This document shows positions 34,121-42,490 of a stretch of DNA of 64,000 nt, one piece after another. Location: positions 1 through 64,000 of the forward strand of contig CAZQFV010000003.1 of NCBI GenBank assembly GCA_964592645.1. The letters are read 5' to 3'. A program made the position numbers and the translations under genes. Under the pieces are notes generated by a model, which ran no database searches, had not been told where the DNA came from, and was given only the letters and a program-made list of their open reading frames with translations. The first letter of the stretch is position 1, and every line of letters begins with the position of its first letter. The stretch is from CAZQFV01 sp964592645. GTDB taxonomy: Bacteria > Chloroflexota > Chloroflexia > DTKN01.

Positions 34121-35512
34121 ATGGCAGTTGGACGCGTGGTGCAGGTCATCGGGGTTGTCGTGGACATCGGGTTCCCGCCGGAGGAGCTACCCGAGATCTA
34201 TAACGCCGTGCGCATCGAGATGGGGAACGGGGACACCCTCATCGCCGAGGTCGAGCAGCACCTGGGGGCCGACCGGGTGCGCTGCGTGGCCATGGGGGCG
34301 ACCGACGGACTGCGGCGCGGGGCGGTGGCCGTGGACACGGGCCGGCCGATCGCCGTCCCGGTGGGCGAGGCCGGCCTGGGCCGCCTCTTCGACGTCCTGG
34401 GCAACCCCATCGACGAGAAGGGCCCCGTGGAGGCCGTCGAGCGCTGGCCGATCCACCGCCCGGCCCCTTCCTTCGAGGACCAGGTGGCCCGCACCGAGAT
34501 CTTTGAGACCGGCCTCAAGGTGGTGGACCTGGTGGCCCCCTTCACCAAGGGCGGCAAGACCGGCGTCTTTGGCGGGGCCGGCGTCGGCAAGACGGTGATC
34601 ATCCAGGAGATGATCTATAACAACGCCGAGAAGCACCGTGGGGTCTCGGTGTTCGCCGGCGTGGGCGAGCGCAGCCGCGAGGGCAACGACCTGCTGCGGG
34701 AGATGACCGAGTCGGGGGTCATCTCCAAGACGGTGATGGTCTTTGGCCAGATGAACGAGCCTCCCGGGGTGCGCCTGCGCGTGGCCCTGACCGGGCTGAC
34801 GATGGCCGAGTACTTCCGCGACCAGGGCAAGGATGTCCTGCTGTTCATCGACAACATCTACCGCTTCGTGATGGCCGGCATGGAGGTCTCGGCCCTGCTT
34901 GGGCGGATGCCCAGCGCCGTGGGCTATCAGCCGACCCTGGCCACGGAGATGGGCGAGCTGCAGGAGCGCATCGCCACCACCAAGCGCGGCTCAATCACCT
35001 CCGTGCAGGCCGTCTACGTGCCGGCCGACGACTACACCGACCCGGCCCCGGCGACGACCTTTGCCCACCTGGACGCCACCATCGCCCTGGAGCGCGCCCT
35101 GACCGAGATCGGTATCTACCCGGCGGTGGATCCGCTGGCCTCGACCTCGCGCATCCTGGACCCGCGCATCGTCGGCGAAGAGCACTACCGGGTGGCCCGC
35201 GAGGTGCAGCGCGTCCTGCAGCGCTACAAGGACCTCCAGGACATCATCGCCATCCTGGGCATCGACGAGTTGTCCGAGGACGACAAGCTGCTGGTGGCGC
35301 GGGCGCGCAAGATCCAGCGCTTCCTCTCCCAGCCGATGAGCGTGGCCGAGCAGTTCACGGGGCGCAAAGGCGTCTATGTCCCCCGCGAGGAGACGGTGCG
35401 CGGCTTCCGCCTGATCCTGGAGGGGGCCGGGGACGACATTCCCGAGCAGCACTTTTATATGGCCGGCACGATCGATGACGTGTTCGAGCGGGCCGGCAAA
35501 CGCGGACGGTAG
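34121..35512 (+). CDS. atpD: ATP synthase subunit beta
   Basis: 463 aa, the catalytic F1 subunit. Walker A is GGAGVGKT, the catalytic Glu lies in GVGERSREGNDL, and the beta signature is PAVDPLASTSR. The DELSEED lever is DELSEDD. The conserved FIDNIFRFTQAG is FIDNIYRFVMAG here. GGAGG precedes the ATG. Length is normal. Confidence 0.97.
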   Translation: MAVGRVVQVIGVVVDIGFPPEELPEIYNAVRIEMGNGDTLIAEVEQHLGADRVRCVAMGATDGLRRGAVAVDTGRPIAVPVGEAGLGRLFDVLGNPIDEKGPVEAVERWPIHRPAPSFEDQVARTEIFETGLKVVDLVAPFTKGGKTGVFGGAGVGKTVIIQEMIYNNAEKHRGVSVFAGVGERSREGNDLLREMTESGVISKTVMVFGQMNEPPGVRLRVALTGLTMAEYFRDQGKDVLLFIDNIYRFVMAGMEVSALLGRMPSAVGYQPTLATEMGELQERIATTKRGSITSVQAVYVPADDYTDPAPATTFAHLDATIALERALTEIGIYPAVDPLASTSRILDPRIVGEEHYRVAREVQRVLQRYKDLQDIIAILGIDELSEDDKLLVARARKIQRFLSQPMSVAEQFTGRKGVYVPREETVRGFRLILEGAGDDIPEQHFYMAGTIDDVFERAGKRGR

Positions 35513-35517
35513 AAAAG

Positions 35518-35970
35518 ATGGCGGGACTGCATCTGACGGTCGTGACCGCCGAGCGCGCGCTGCTTGACGAGAGCGGCATCGACTTTATCAGCGTCCCGGG
35601 CAGCAAGGGGCGGCTGGGCATCCTGCCGCAACACACCCCGCTCCTGTCGACATTGGAGCCCGGCGACCTCTACTACCGCTGCGGCGGCGAGGAACACCAC
35701 CTGGCCATCAGCGGCGGGTTCCTGCAGGTCGCCGAGAACCATGTGACGGTCCTAGCCGATGCGGCCGAGCGAGCCGACGAGATCGACGAGGCGCGGGCGG
35801 AAGAAGCTCGCCGGCGGGCCGCGGAGATGCTGCTGCGGAAAGACGAGCTGACCCAGGAAGAGCTGCTCCGCGCGGAGCGGTCGCTGCGCAAGGCGGCGAC
35901 GCGCCTGAAAGTGGCGCGGCTCCGCCGGCAGAGGCCGGGGGCCTCGCGGCCACGGGGACCGCAAGAGTAG
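35518..35970 (+). CDS. atpC: ATP synthase subunit epsilon
   Basis: 150 aa. The N-terminal beta-sandwich (VVTAERALLDESGIDFISVPGSKGRLGILPQHTPLLS) is followed by a long, charged helical C-terminus (about 85-150), longer than in E. coli and ending in a basic tail. The extended C-terminus can inhibit ATP hydrolysis in other species. It begins 5 nt after the atpD stop. Confidence 0.93.
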   Translation: MAGLHLTVVTAERALLDESGIDFISVPGSKGRLGILPQHTPLLSTLEPGDLYYRCGGEEHHLAISGGFLQVAENHVTVLADAAERADEIDEARAEEARRRAAEMLLRKDELTQEELLRAERSLRKAATRLKVARLRRQRPGASRPRGPQE

Positions 35971-36007
35971 CAGGGCCGGACAGTCCACCGCAAGGAGAAG
36001 TGCAGCC

Positions 36008-37024
36008 GTGTGTGCGCGGCGTATCGGGATCGACCTGGGTACAACCAACGTGCTGGTCTATGTCGTCGGCAAGGGGATCGTGCTGAACGAGCCCTCGGTC
36101 GTAGCCATCTCCACCAAGCGCGGCCATGTACAGGCGGTGGGCCGCGGGGCGATGGAGATGCTGGGCCGCAACCCCGACACCATCGAGGTGATCCGCCCGA
36201 TGCGCAGCGGGGTCATTGCCGATTATGTCATTACCGAGGCCATGCTCAAGTACTTTATCCAGCGCGTCAGCGGGTGGCTGAGCCTCTTCAAGCCCGAGGT
36301 GATGGTCTCGATCCCGGCCGGCGCCACAACGGTGGAGATGCGCGCCGTGCGCGACGCCGCCATGCAGGCCGGCGCCCGTCCGATCCACCTGATCCGCGAG
36401 CCGCTGGCCGCGGCCATCGGCGCCAACGTGCCCATCGCCGAGCCCTGCGGGAACATGGTGGTCTGCATCGGCGGCGGGACCACCGAGGTCGCCGTCATCT
36501 CGCTGAACGGCGTCGTCGTCACCAACTCCCTGCGCGTCGCCGGCAACCGCCTCGACGAGGCCATCGCCTCGTACATCAAACGCAAGTACAACCTGCTGAT
36601 CGGCGAGCGGACGGCCGAGGAGATCAAGATCCAGATCGGCAGCGCCCTGATCCTGGACCCCCCGCTCAAGATGATCGTGCGCGGCCGCGACCAGGTCAGC
36701 GGGTTGCCCCGCCCGGTCGAGGTGTCCTCCACCGAGGTCACCGAGGCCATCACCGAGCCGCTGCAGCAGATTCTGGAGGCCATCCGCATGGTCCTGGTGG
36801 AGACCCCGCCGGAGCTGTCCTCGGACATTATCGACCGCGGCATCGTCCTCACCGGCGGCACATCCCAACTGCGGCAGTTGGACCGCCTGTTCACCCAGGC
36901 CACCGGAGTGCCCTGCTATGTGGCCGACCATCCCCTGCAGTGCACCGCCATCGGCACCGGCCTGGCCCTGCAGCACATCGAGTTGCTGCGCGACAGCCTG
37001 TCCGACGCCGAGGTGGGCCTGTAG
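36008..37024 (+). CDS. mreB: MreB/Mbl-family actin-like protein with altered phosphate-2 motif
   Basis: 338 aa. MreB polymers guide elongation of the cell wall. The phosphate-1 loop GIDLGTTNVLVYV, EPLAAAIGA, EEIKIQIGSA and GIVLTGGTSQL are intact. The phosphate-2 motif, normally VDIGGGTTEV, reads VCIGGGTTEV: codon TGC at 36464-36466 gives Cys153 instead of the Asp that helps coordinate the nucleotide metal. ATP hydrolysis may be lost or slowed. The start is GTG at 36008 with AAGGAG about 10 nt upstream. The gene follows atpC and precedes an adenosine deaminase on the same strand; no mreC/mreD is nearby. Confidence 0.9.
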   Translation: MCARRIGIDLGTTNVLVYVVGKGIVLNEPSVVAISTKRGHVQAVGRGAMEMLGRNPDTIEVIRPMRSGVIADYVITEAMLKYFIQRVSGWLSLFKPEVMVSIPAGATTVEMRAVRDAAMQAGARPIHLIREPLAAAIGANVPIAEPCGNMVVCIGGGTTEVAVISLNGVVVTNSLRVAGNRLDEAIASYIKRKYNLLIGERTAEEIKIQIGSALILDPPLKMIVRGRDQVSGLPRPVEVSSTEVTEAITEPLQQILEAIRMVLVETPPELSSDIIDRGIVLTGGTSQLRQLDRLFTQATGVPCYVADHPLQCTAIGTGLALQHIELLRDSLSDAEVGL

Positions 37025-37067
37025 GCGCGCGGCGGCCGCGCGCCCAACAGCCGGCAGGGAGCCAACG

Positions 37068-38093
37068 ATGGGTGAGCTTTCTTTCCTCGACGACCTGCCG
37101 CTCGTGGACCTACACCGCCACCTGGACAGCACCGTCCGCCCGACCACGATCCTGGAGCTGGCCCGGCAGCATGACATCGCCCTGCCGGCCGACACCCCGG
37201 AAGGGCTGCGGCCCTACATACAGATCGACGAGCCTGTGAACTCCCTGCCCGAGTTCTTCCAGCGCTTCGACCTGCTGCTGCGCGTTTTGGTCGACTACGA
37301 CGCCGTCTACCGGGTGGCGCGGGAGAACCTGGAGATCGCCGCCGGGGAAGGCATCGACTATGTCGAGCTGCGTTTCAGCCCGCTCTTTATGGCCACGGTC
37401 CAGCGCCTCGACCCACTGGAGATCGCCCGTACCGTCTGCCGCGCCGTAGATGAGGCTACCGACCTGCCCATCCGCGCCCAGCTCATCGTGATCATGTCCA
37501 GGCAATTTGGGCCGCAGGGCTGCCAGGTGGAGCTGGAGGCGGCCCTGCAGACGGCCGGCCAAGGGGTCGTGGCCGTCGACCTGGCCGGCGACGAGGCCCA
37601 CTACCCGGGCGAGCTCTTTGTCGAGCACTTTCGCCGGGCCCGCGCGGCCGGCTTGCACACCATCGCCCACGCCGGCGAGGCGGCCGGCCCGGAAAGCGTC
37701 CGCCAGGCGGTGCAGGAGCTCGGCGCCGAACGCATCGGCCACGCCGTCCGGGCGGTGGACGACCCGGCCGTCGTGGAGCTGCTGGCCGAGCGGGAAATCG
37801 CCGTGGAAAGCTGCCTGACCAGCAACCTGCAGACCCGCACCGTGCGCTCGCTCCAGGAACACCCCCTGCCCACCTTCCTGCGCCGGGGCATCCGGGCCAC
37901 GCTGAACACCGACGACCCGGGCATCTCGGCCATCGACCTGCCGCACGAGTACGGGCTGCTGCCCCAGCTAGGGCTGACGCCGGATGAAATCCGCCAGGTG
38001 CGCCTGAACGGAGTCCTGGCCTCCTTCCTCGAACCGGCGGAGAAGAAAGCGCTCTTGGAGCGTCGGAGGAAGGCGCCGGGGGGCCAGCGGTGA
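37068..38093 (+). CDS. add: Adenosine deaminase
   Basis: 341 aa. Zinc and catalytic motifs are in order: LHRHLDS near the N-terminus, AHAGEAAGPES, ERIGHAV and LNTDDPGIS. It converts adenosine to inosine in purine salvage; an adenine deaminase role is less likely but cannot be ruled out. ATG at 37068 was chosen; the open frame from 36918 runs through the end of mreB. The stop TGA overlaps the GTG start of trmO (GTGA). Confidence 0.9.
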   Translation: MGELSFLDDLPLVDLHRHLDSTVRPTTILELARQHDIALPADTPEGLRPYIQIDEPVNSLPEFFQRFDLLLRVLVDYDAVYRVARENLEIAAGEGIDYVELRFSPLFMATVQRLDPLEIARTVCRAVDEATDLPIRAQLIVIMSRQFGPQGCQVELEAALQTAGQGVVAVDLAGDEAHYPGELFVEHFRRARAAGLHTIAHAGEAAGPESVRQAVQELGAERIGHAVRAVDDPAVVELLAEREIAVESCLTSNLQTRTVRSLQEHPLPTFLRRGIRATLNTDDPGISAIDLPHEYGLLPQLGLTPDEIRQVRLNGVLASFLEPAEKKALLERRRKAPGGQR

Positions 38094-38569
38094 ACGATCA
38101 CATCACCTTTTCCCCCATCGGCGTCGTCCACAACGCGGTGACCACGCCCGACGACAAGGTCTATTGGGAGGAGGTCGTCTCGCGGATCGAGATCGCGGAG
38201 GAGCTGCTGCCGGCGCTGGAGGGGCTGGAGGAGTTCTCGCACATCGTGGTGGTCTTTGCCTTCGACCGCCGGCCTCCCGGCCCGCTGCCGTTGCGGGTGC
38301 ATCCCGCAAGGCGCACGGAGTTGCCCCTGGTGGGCGTCCTGGCGACGCGCTCTCCCAATCGGCCCAACCCCATCGGCGTCACCGTGGTGGAGCTGCTGGA
38401 GCGGGCCGACAACGTGCTGATCGTGCGCGGACTGGACGCCCTGGACGGCACGCCGGTGCTGGACATCAAACCGTACCTGGCGCGCGGCGACCGGATCGCC
38501 GACGTGCGCACACCGGCCTGGCTGCAAAAGCTGTGGGCCTGGCACGACAAGGAGCGCGGCCATGGGTGA
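38090..38569 (+). CDS. trmO: tRNA (N6-threonylcarbamoyladenosine-37) methyltransferase TrmO
   Basis: 159 aa. The TrmO/TsaA signature TRSPNRPNPIGVTVVEL and the early FSPIGVVHN are clear, with LDGTPVLDIKPYL near the end. TrmO uses S-adenosylmethionine to methylate t6A37 of certain threonine tRNAs. The start is GTG, overlapping the add stop codon by 4 bp, so translation is coupled. The C-terminus overlaps the next gene by 8 bp. Confidence 0.9.
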   Translation: MNDHITFSPIGVVHNAVTTPDDKVYWEEVVSRIEIAEELLPALEGLEEFSHIVVVFAFDRRPPGPLPLRVHPARRTELPLVGVLATRSPNRPNPIGVTVVELLERADNVLIVRGLDALDGTPVLDIKPYLARGDRIADVRTPAWLQKLWAWHDKERGHG

Positions 38570-39014
38570 GCCGACCCGTTTCCTGGTGGACGGCATGCTC
38601 GGCCGGCTGGCCAAGTGGCTGCGGGCGGCCGGCCACGACGTGGTCTACGAGGCCCCTTTCGACGACCTGGCGCTGGCCGACCGGGCGCGCCGCGAGGACC
38701 GCGTCCTGCTCACCCGGGACCATGAGCTGGCTCGCCGGCGGGGCGTGCGCTGCCTGCTCATCGAAGATGAGGAGATCGAGGGCCAGTTGGGCCAGGTCCT
38801 GCGCCTCTTTCCCGCGCCCTCCATCGGGTCGCGTTGTCTGTGCTGCAACGTGCCCCTGGAGGCGGTGCCGCTGTCCGCCGTGCAAGACTTTGTCCCGCCC
38901 TATGTCCGTCAGCATCAGCGCGACTACTGGCTCTGCCCTTCCTGCCGGCGGGTCTATTGGCAGGGCACGCACTGGCAGCATATCCAGGAGCGCCTGCGGC
39001 GGCTCATGCCCTGA
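38562..39014 (+). CDS. Mut7-C family RNase-like protein with zinc ribbon
   Basis: 150 aa. The N-terminal FLVDGMLGRLAKWLRAAGHDV and RVLLTRDHELA match the Mut7-C domain, a PIN-like fold with acidic residues. The C-terminus carries a zinc ribbon (CLCCN ... CPSCRRVYWQGTHW). A role in RNA cleavage is inferred from the fold; there is no known target. It overlaps trmO by 8 bp. Confidence 0.87.
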   Translation: MGEPTRFLVDGMLGRLAKWLRAAGHDVVYEAPFDDLALADRARREDRVLLTRDHELARRRGVRCLLIEDEEIEGQLGQVLRLFPAPSIGSRCLCCNVPLEAVPLSAVQDFVPPYVRQHQRDYWLCPSCRRVYWQGTHWQHIQERLRRLMP

Positions 39015-39068
39015 GGCGCCCTCGACGTTCCACGTCTGCCCCTTGACATTTCAACCCAGGAGGCTCGA

Positions 39069-40094
39069 ATGGAAGAGAAACTGATCTACCTCGACATCGC
39101 CCAGATTCAACCCGACCCCGGGGCGGTCCGCCACGATCCGGGCGACCTGGACACACTGGCCGCCTCGATCGCTGCGCAGGGCCTGCTGCAGCCGATCGGC
39201 GTGCTGCACATGTGGGGCGATACCTACCGTGTCGTCTTCGGCCATCGCCGTCTGGAGGCCTGCCGACGGCTGGAGATAAAGCGCATCCCCTGCCTGCTGG
39301 TGGAGACCAACCCCGACGAGCTCTTTGTGCCCCAGTTGGTGGAGAACCTGCAGCGTCTCGACCTGAACGACATGGAAAAGGCCGAGGCTATGGCCCGGCT
39401 GCGAGCGCGCATCGAGCGCCAGGAGCCGCACCTGAGCGAAGGGGAACTGGACGACATGGTGGGCAAAGCCATCGCCCTCTCCGGGCGGACGGTGCGCCGC
39501 TACATCGCCCTGTTGGAGCTCTCCCCGGCGATCCAGGAGATGATCCGCGCCGGCGACCTGACGGTGACCCAGGCGCAGCACCTGCTGCGCATCCCCAACG
39601 AGGACACCCGCGAGGAGGTGGCTCGCGAGGCCGCCGCGGAGGGGCTCACCGCAGCCCAGGTGAGCCAGTTGGCCGGGTTCTTTGCCGCCAACCCCAACCT
39701 GACCATCGAGACGGCGCTGCAGGCCCTGGAGTCGGGCGCCCGCCTGCGGGAGGAGCTGCCGCCCGAGCCGGTGGAGGGGGAGATGGAGAAGCTGGCGCGC
39801 GTGCCGCTGGCGGAGAAAGAGGAACGCATCTGGGAGGAAGGGGAAGAGGCCGCGGAGTATGTCGGCGGCCCCGAGGACAGCGACTGGGCCCGCCTGCGCC
39901 GGTTCCATTCCCTGGACGAGGTCCTGGATGAGGCCGGCCGTATCTCGCGCTCCTTCTACGAGGGCGACATGGAGAAGTGGGCCAGCGCCGACGAGCAGGC
40001 CCCGGTGAAGGCCGTCCTGCTCCTGCGCCAGATGCGCGCCGTCGTCGAAAGCCTGGAGGCGCTCTGTCGCGCCCGCGGCTGGCTGGCAGAATAG
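39069..40094 (+). CDS. ParB/Spo0J-type partition protein
   Basis: 341 aa. The ParB N-terminal CTPase-type domain has GLLQPIGVL, VVFGHRRLEACRRL and ENLQRLDLNDMEKAEA. The helix-turn-helix part is ALSGRTVRRYIALLELSPAIQ. The C-terminal half is acidic. ParB proteins bind parS sites and slide as CTP clamps. No parA is adjacent and I found no clear parS site, so this could be a second, non-segregation ParB-like regulator. ATG at 39069 has AGGAGG 6 nt upstream. Confidence 0.85.
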   Translation: MEEKLIYLDIAQIQPDPGAVRHDPGDLDTLAASIAAQGLLQPIGVLHMWGDTYRVVFGHRRLEACRRLEIKRIPCLLVETNPDELFVPQLVENLQRLDLNDMEKAEAMARLRARIERQEPHLSEGELDDMVGKAIALSGRTVRRYIALLELSPAIQEMIRAGDLTVTQAQHLLRIPNEDTREEVAREAAAEGLTAAQVSQLAGFFAANPNLTIETALQALESGARLREELPPEPVEGEMEKLARVPLAEKEERIWEEGEEAAEYVGGPEDSDWARLRRFHSLDEVLDEAGRISRSFYEGDMEKWASADEQAPVKAVLLLRQMRAVVESLEALCRARGWLAE

Positions 40095-40105
40095 AGGCCC
40101 CCGCC

Positions 40106-40321
40106 CTAGTGGAACGCGGGGGGCAGGTCCGGCCGCCAGGAAGGCGTCGAGAGCCGGGCATAGGGGTTGTCGTCGGCCGGGTCGCTGCGCTGGATGATGC
40201 GGCGCGATCGGCAGCGTAGGCACTCTTGGAACCAGTGGCAGACACCCAGGCGGTCGACCGTATAGCGCTCCACGCACTCTCCCTCGGCCCCGCAGTCGGG
40301 ACAACGACGCAGCTCGTCCAT
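40106..40321 (-). CDS. Small zinc-ribbon protein
   Basis: 71 aa. CPDCGAEGEC and CLRCRSRRI form a four-Cys zinc ribbon, with a Trp/Phe-containing strand between (VCHWFQE). ATG at 40321 follows GGAGGT by 4-5 nt; an open frame up to 40516 reads promoter sequence. Function unknown. It has its own promoter and converges on the ParB-like gene. Confidence 0.7.
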   Translation of the reverse strand: MDELRRCPDCGAEGECVERYTVDRLGVCHWFQECLRCRSRRIIQRSDPADDNPYARLSTPSWRPDLPPAFH

Positions 40322-40433
40322 CTCTACCTCCTCCCTTGTCGAGGGATCTCGTCGGACAAGGGCCCCGGACAGCCGTCCGGGCCGGACTCCTCGTCGCCGC
40401 CTTCCGCAGTGTGATGGGGTCAGTACCATCTTC

Positions 40434-40462
40434 ATTGTACTACGCCTGGTCGCAAAAGTCAA
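40434..40462 (-). promoter_or_regulatory. SigA-type promoter for the small zinc-ribbon gene
   Basis: On the minus strand TTGACT (40457-40462), 17 bp, TACAAT (40434-40439). Confidence 0.7.
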
Positions 40463-40476
40463 GGGTTTTTCGCGCG

Positions 40477-40505
40477 TTGCAGGTTGGACGGGGTTGTAGT
40501 ATAAT
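40477..40505 (+). promoter_or_regulatory. SigA-type promoter for the UGA-interrupted lipoprotein
   Basis: TTGCAG (40477-40482), 17 bp ending GTAG, TATAAT (40500-40505). Its -35 lies 14 bp from the -35 of the divergent promoter. Confidence 0.75.
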
Positions 40506-40560
40506 CCCTGCCGCACCAGAGGTCCTTTGCGCTCGACGGTCCATCGGCCAGGAGGTCATT

Positions 40561-41652
40561 ATGCCTCGCTTTACCCGCGCCGCCCCGGTGGCGGCGGTTC
40601 TGCTCCTGATCGGCAGCCTGCTTGCCGCCTGCCGCGTCACCGAGGTTCCCCCGACGGTCTACCCGGCGCCAAGCGCTGCCGCTTATCCAGAGCCCCCGTC
40701 CACGACGACGCGGCCGGCCGCGACCAAGCAGCCGACCCGCCCGCCCACCGTCAGCCCGGCGCCGCCGCCGGCAGCCACGGCCAGCCCCGCGCCCACCGTG
40801 CCGGTGGGGGCGGTGGACCTCTCGCTGACCCTGCTGCACACCGGCGACGTGCAGGGCGAAGTTGTCCCCTGCGGCTGAACCCCGCGCAAAGGAGGGTTGG
40901 CTCGGCGAGCCACGGCCATCGCCCAGTTGCGCGCCCAGGCCCAGGGGCCCGTGCTGGTGTTCGACACCGGGAACGTCCTGTTCGGCAAGGACCCTGCCAA
41001 CAGCAGCCAGGGGGCAATCCAGATCCAGGGGATGAACCTGATGGGCTACGACGCCATGGCCTGGGGAGAGATCGACCTGGGTGCGACGGCCGAGACCCTG
41101 CGCGAGCGCCTGGCCGAGGCCCAGTTTGCCGTCCTCTCCTCCAACCTGGAGGCGGCCGGCCGGCTGCCGATCCAGCCCTACCTCCTGAAGGAGCTGGACG
41201 GCCACACCGCGGCCATCCTCGCCGCCACCGCCCCGCAGGCCGCGGCCCGCAGCGGCACGGTCGGCATCGAACTGACGGTAGAGCCGCCCATCGAGGCCAT
41301 CTCGCGGACCGTGGCCGGACTGCGCTCCCAGGCGGACATCATCATCGTCCTTTCCAACCTGACCCACGGGCAGAATGCCTCGCTGGCCGTGACGGTCCCG
41401 GGCATCGACGTGATCCTGGGGGCCCATGATACCCAGGTCAAGATGGGCGCCCAGGCCATCATGGGGCCCACGGGGAAGGTGGTCGTCGGCACGACCTACC
41501 GCCAGGGGCAGTTCCTGGGAGTGGTCAACGTGCAGTTCGACGCCCAGGGCCAGGTGGTCTCCTTCACCGCCCAGGACATCGGCCTGCTGGACAAGTATGC
41601 CGACGACCCGGCGATGCTGGAGCTGCTGGCGCGGTACGGAGTAAAGCCCTAG
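40561..41652 (+). CDS. Metallophosphatase-like lipoprotein, candidate selenoprotein (in-frame UGA)
   Basis: 363 residues if UGA codon 106 (40876-40878) is read through. AGGAGG lies 5 nt before the ATG. A lipoprotein signal (LLIGSLLAAC, lipobox LAAC) and a Pro/Thr/Ala linker lead to LTLLHTGDVQGEVVPCG, the UGA, then TPRKGGLARRATAIAQL in the same frame. Related 5'-nucleotidase-like proteins read PCGC...GGLARR at this place as I recall, so the UGA sits where a Cys is expected, giving Cys-Gly-Sec. A SECIS-like hairpin follows. Metal ligands seem lost (HTNDVHG is HTGDVQG; NHE is EID), so it may be redox or binding rather than phosphatase. Alternatives: nonsense mutation, sequence error, or restart at TTG 40897. 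Confidence 0.65.
40876..40912 (+). promoter_or_regulatory. UGA codon with bacterial SECIS-like hairpin
   Basis: A 6-bp stem TGGCTC (40898-40903) / GAGCCA (40907-40912) closes a GGC loop. The loop begins 25 nt after the UGA and starts with G. Both fit the recalled bacterial SECIS rules (loop 16-37 nt after UGA, G among the first two loop bases). No thermodynamic check was made. Confidence 0.45.
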
Positions 41653-41669
41653 GAGGTCTGTCCACCCAG

Positions 41670-41703
41670 AAGGGCGAGGGTTCCCCACGGAGCCCTCGCC
41701 CTT
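41670..41703 (+). terminator. Stem-loop terminator of the lipoprotein gene
   Basis: An 11-bp stem (AAGGGCGAGGG / CCCTCGCCCTT) with a 12-nt loop begins 17 nt after the stop. Only CTTGG follows, so there is no long U-tract. Confidence 0.6.
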
Positions 41704-41738
41704 GGCATGTCAAGGAGAAATGGGGGGAGCGGTCGCCG

Positions 41739-42035
41739 TCAACGCCTGCGGGTTCGAGCCTGGGCCGCCCGGCGGCGCGGGGGTTTCCAGAGGTGCCGGA
41801 TCTCCTCCCAGGCCTGTTGGCCTTGGGGATGGGTGGAGAAAAAGTGGACCCAGTGGGCGACCTGTTCGGGGGAAATGGCCAGTTCGTGGGCATAGGCCAC
41901 CAACTCGGATGGCGTTCCATCCGGCCAGCCTTCCTCCTCCTCGAGACGTTCCACGCCGGGGGGCAGCGGATCTTCCGCCGCCAGGTCAAAGTTCAATTCG
42001 AACTCGTCTTCGCCGATGACGATCCGCGTTCCCAT
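41739..42035 (-). CDS. Small acidic protein, unknown
   Basis: 98 aa. The N-terminal half is acidic (EDEFELNFDLAAEDPLPPG), the middle helical (SELVAYAHELAISPEQVAHWV), and the end strongly basic (KPPRRRAAQARTRRR). No family recognised. The start ATG at 42035 has an AGGGGGG run upstream and lies 8 nt after the stop of the HEAT-like gene, so it is probably the third gene of the pyrE operon. A longer frame to 42317 encodes shadow sequence. Confidence 0.6.
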   Translation of the reverse strand: MGTRIVIGEDEFELNFDLAAEDPLPPGVERLEEEEGWPDGTPSELVAYAHELAISPEQVAHWVHFFSTHPQGQQAWEEIRHLWKPPRRRAAQARTRRR

Positions 42036-42043
42036 GCGCCCCC

Positions 42044-42469
42044 CTACTCGTCGAAGAGGCTCAGGGCAAACCCTTCCCCCTCCACCTGGCGGGCCTCCGC
42101 CAGCCGCTGGCCGAGGGCGGCCGCGTCCTTGGGCGAGAGCCCAAAGCCGCGCTCGTGCAGGTGCTTGATGGCCCGCAGGGCCGACTCGCGGGGAAAAGCC
42201 GCCGCACTGCGGCTGAGATCGAGCAGCGCCGCCGTGATCGCTGACGAGGCCGGGAGGCGGTCTGCCAGGCCGGCCAGCAGCATCGCCGCCGCGCTGCGGA
42301 CGTACTCGTCCTGGCAAGAAAGCGCCAGCTCCACGCGGATGCCGATGGCGGCGATATCGGCCGCCGAGAGGCGCCCCTGCCGCAGCAACTGAATGGCCCC
42401 GCTGCGCTCCTGCAGGTCTGCGCCATAGAGGGCCTGCGCTGTGAGAAAGCGCAACTGCATCTCGTCCAT
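42044..42469 (-). CDS. Small helical HEAT-like repeat protein
   Basis: 141 aa, almost all alpha-helical with a repeated pattern (ELALSCQDEYVRSAAAMLLAGLADRLP, ALLDLSRSAAAFPRESALRAIKHL), as in HEAT/ARM repeats. Probably a protein-binding scaffold; the partner is unknown. GGAGGAG precedes the ATG at 42469. It lies 21 nt after pyrE. Confidence 0.65.
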   Translation of the reverse strand: MDEMQLRFLTAQALYGADLQERSGAIQLLRQGRLSAADIAAIGIRVELALSCQDEYVRSAAAMLLAGLADRLPASSAITAALLDLSRSAAAFPRESALRAIKHLHERGFGLSPKDAAALGQRLAEARQVEGEGFALSLFDE

Positions 42470-42490
42470 CCGTACTCCTCCGGCGACACC

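Noticed and set aside
40897..41652. Separate gene starting at TTG 40897
   Set aside because: GGAGGG directly abuts the TTG with no spacer, and the frame is continuous with the lipoprotein upstream of the UGA; kept as an alternative only.
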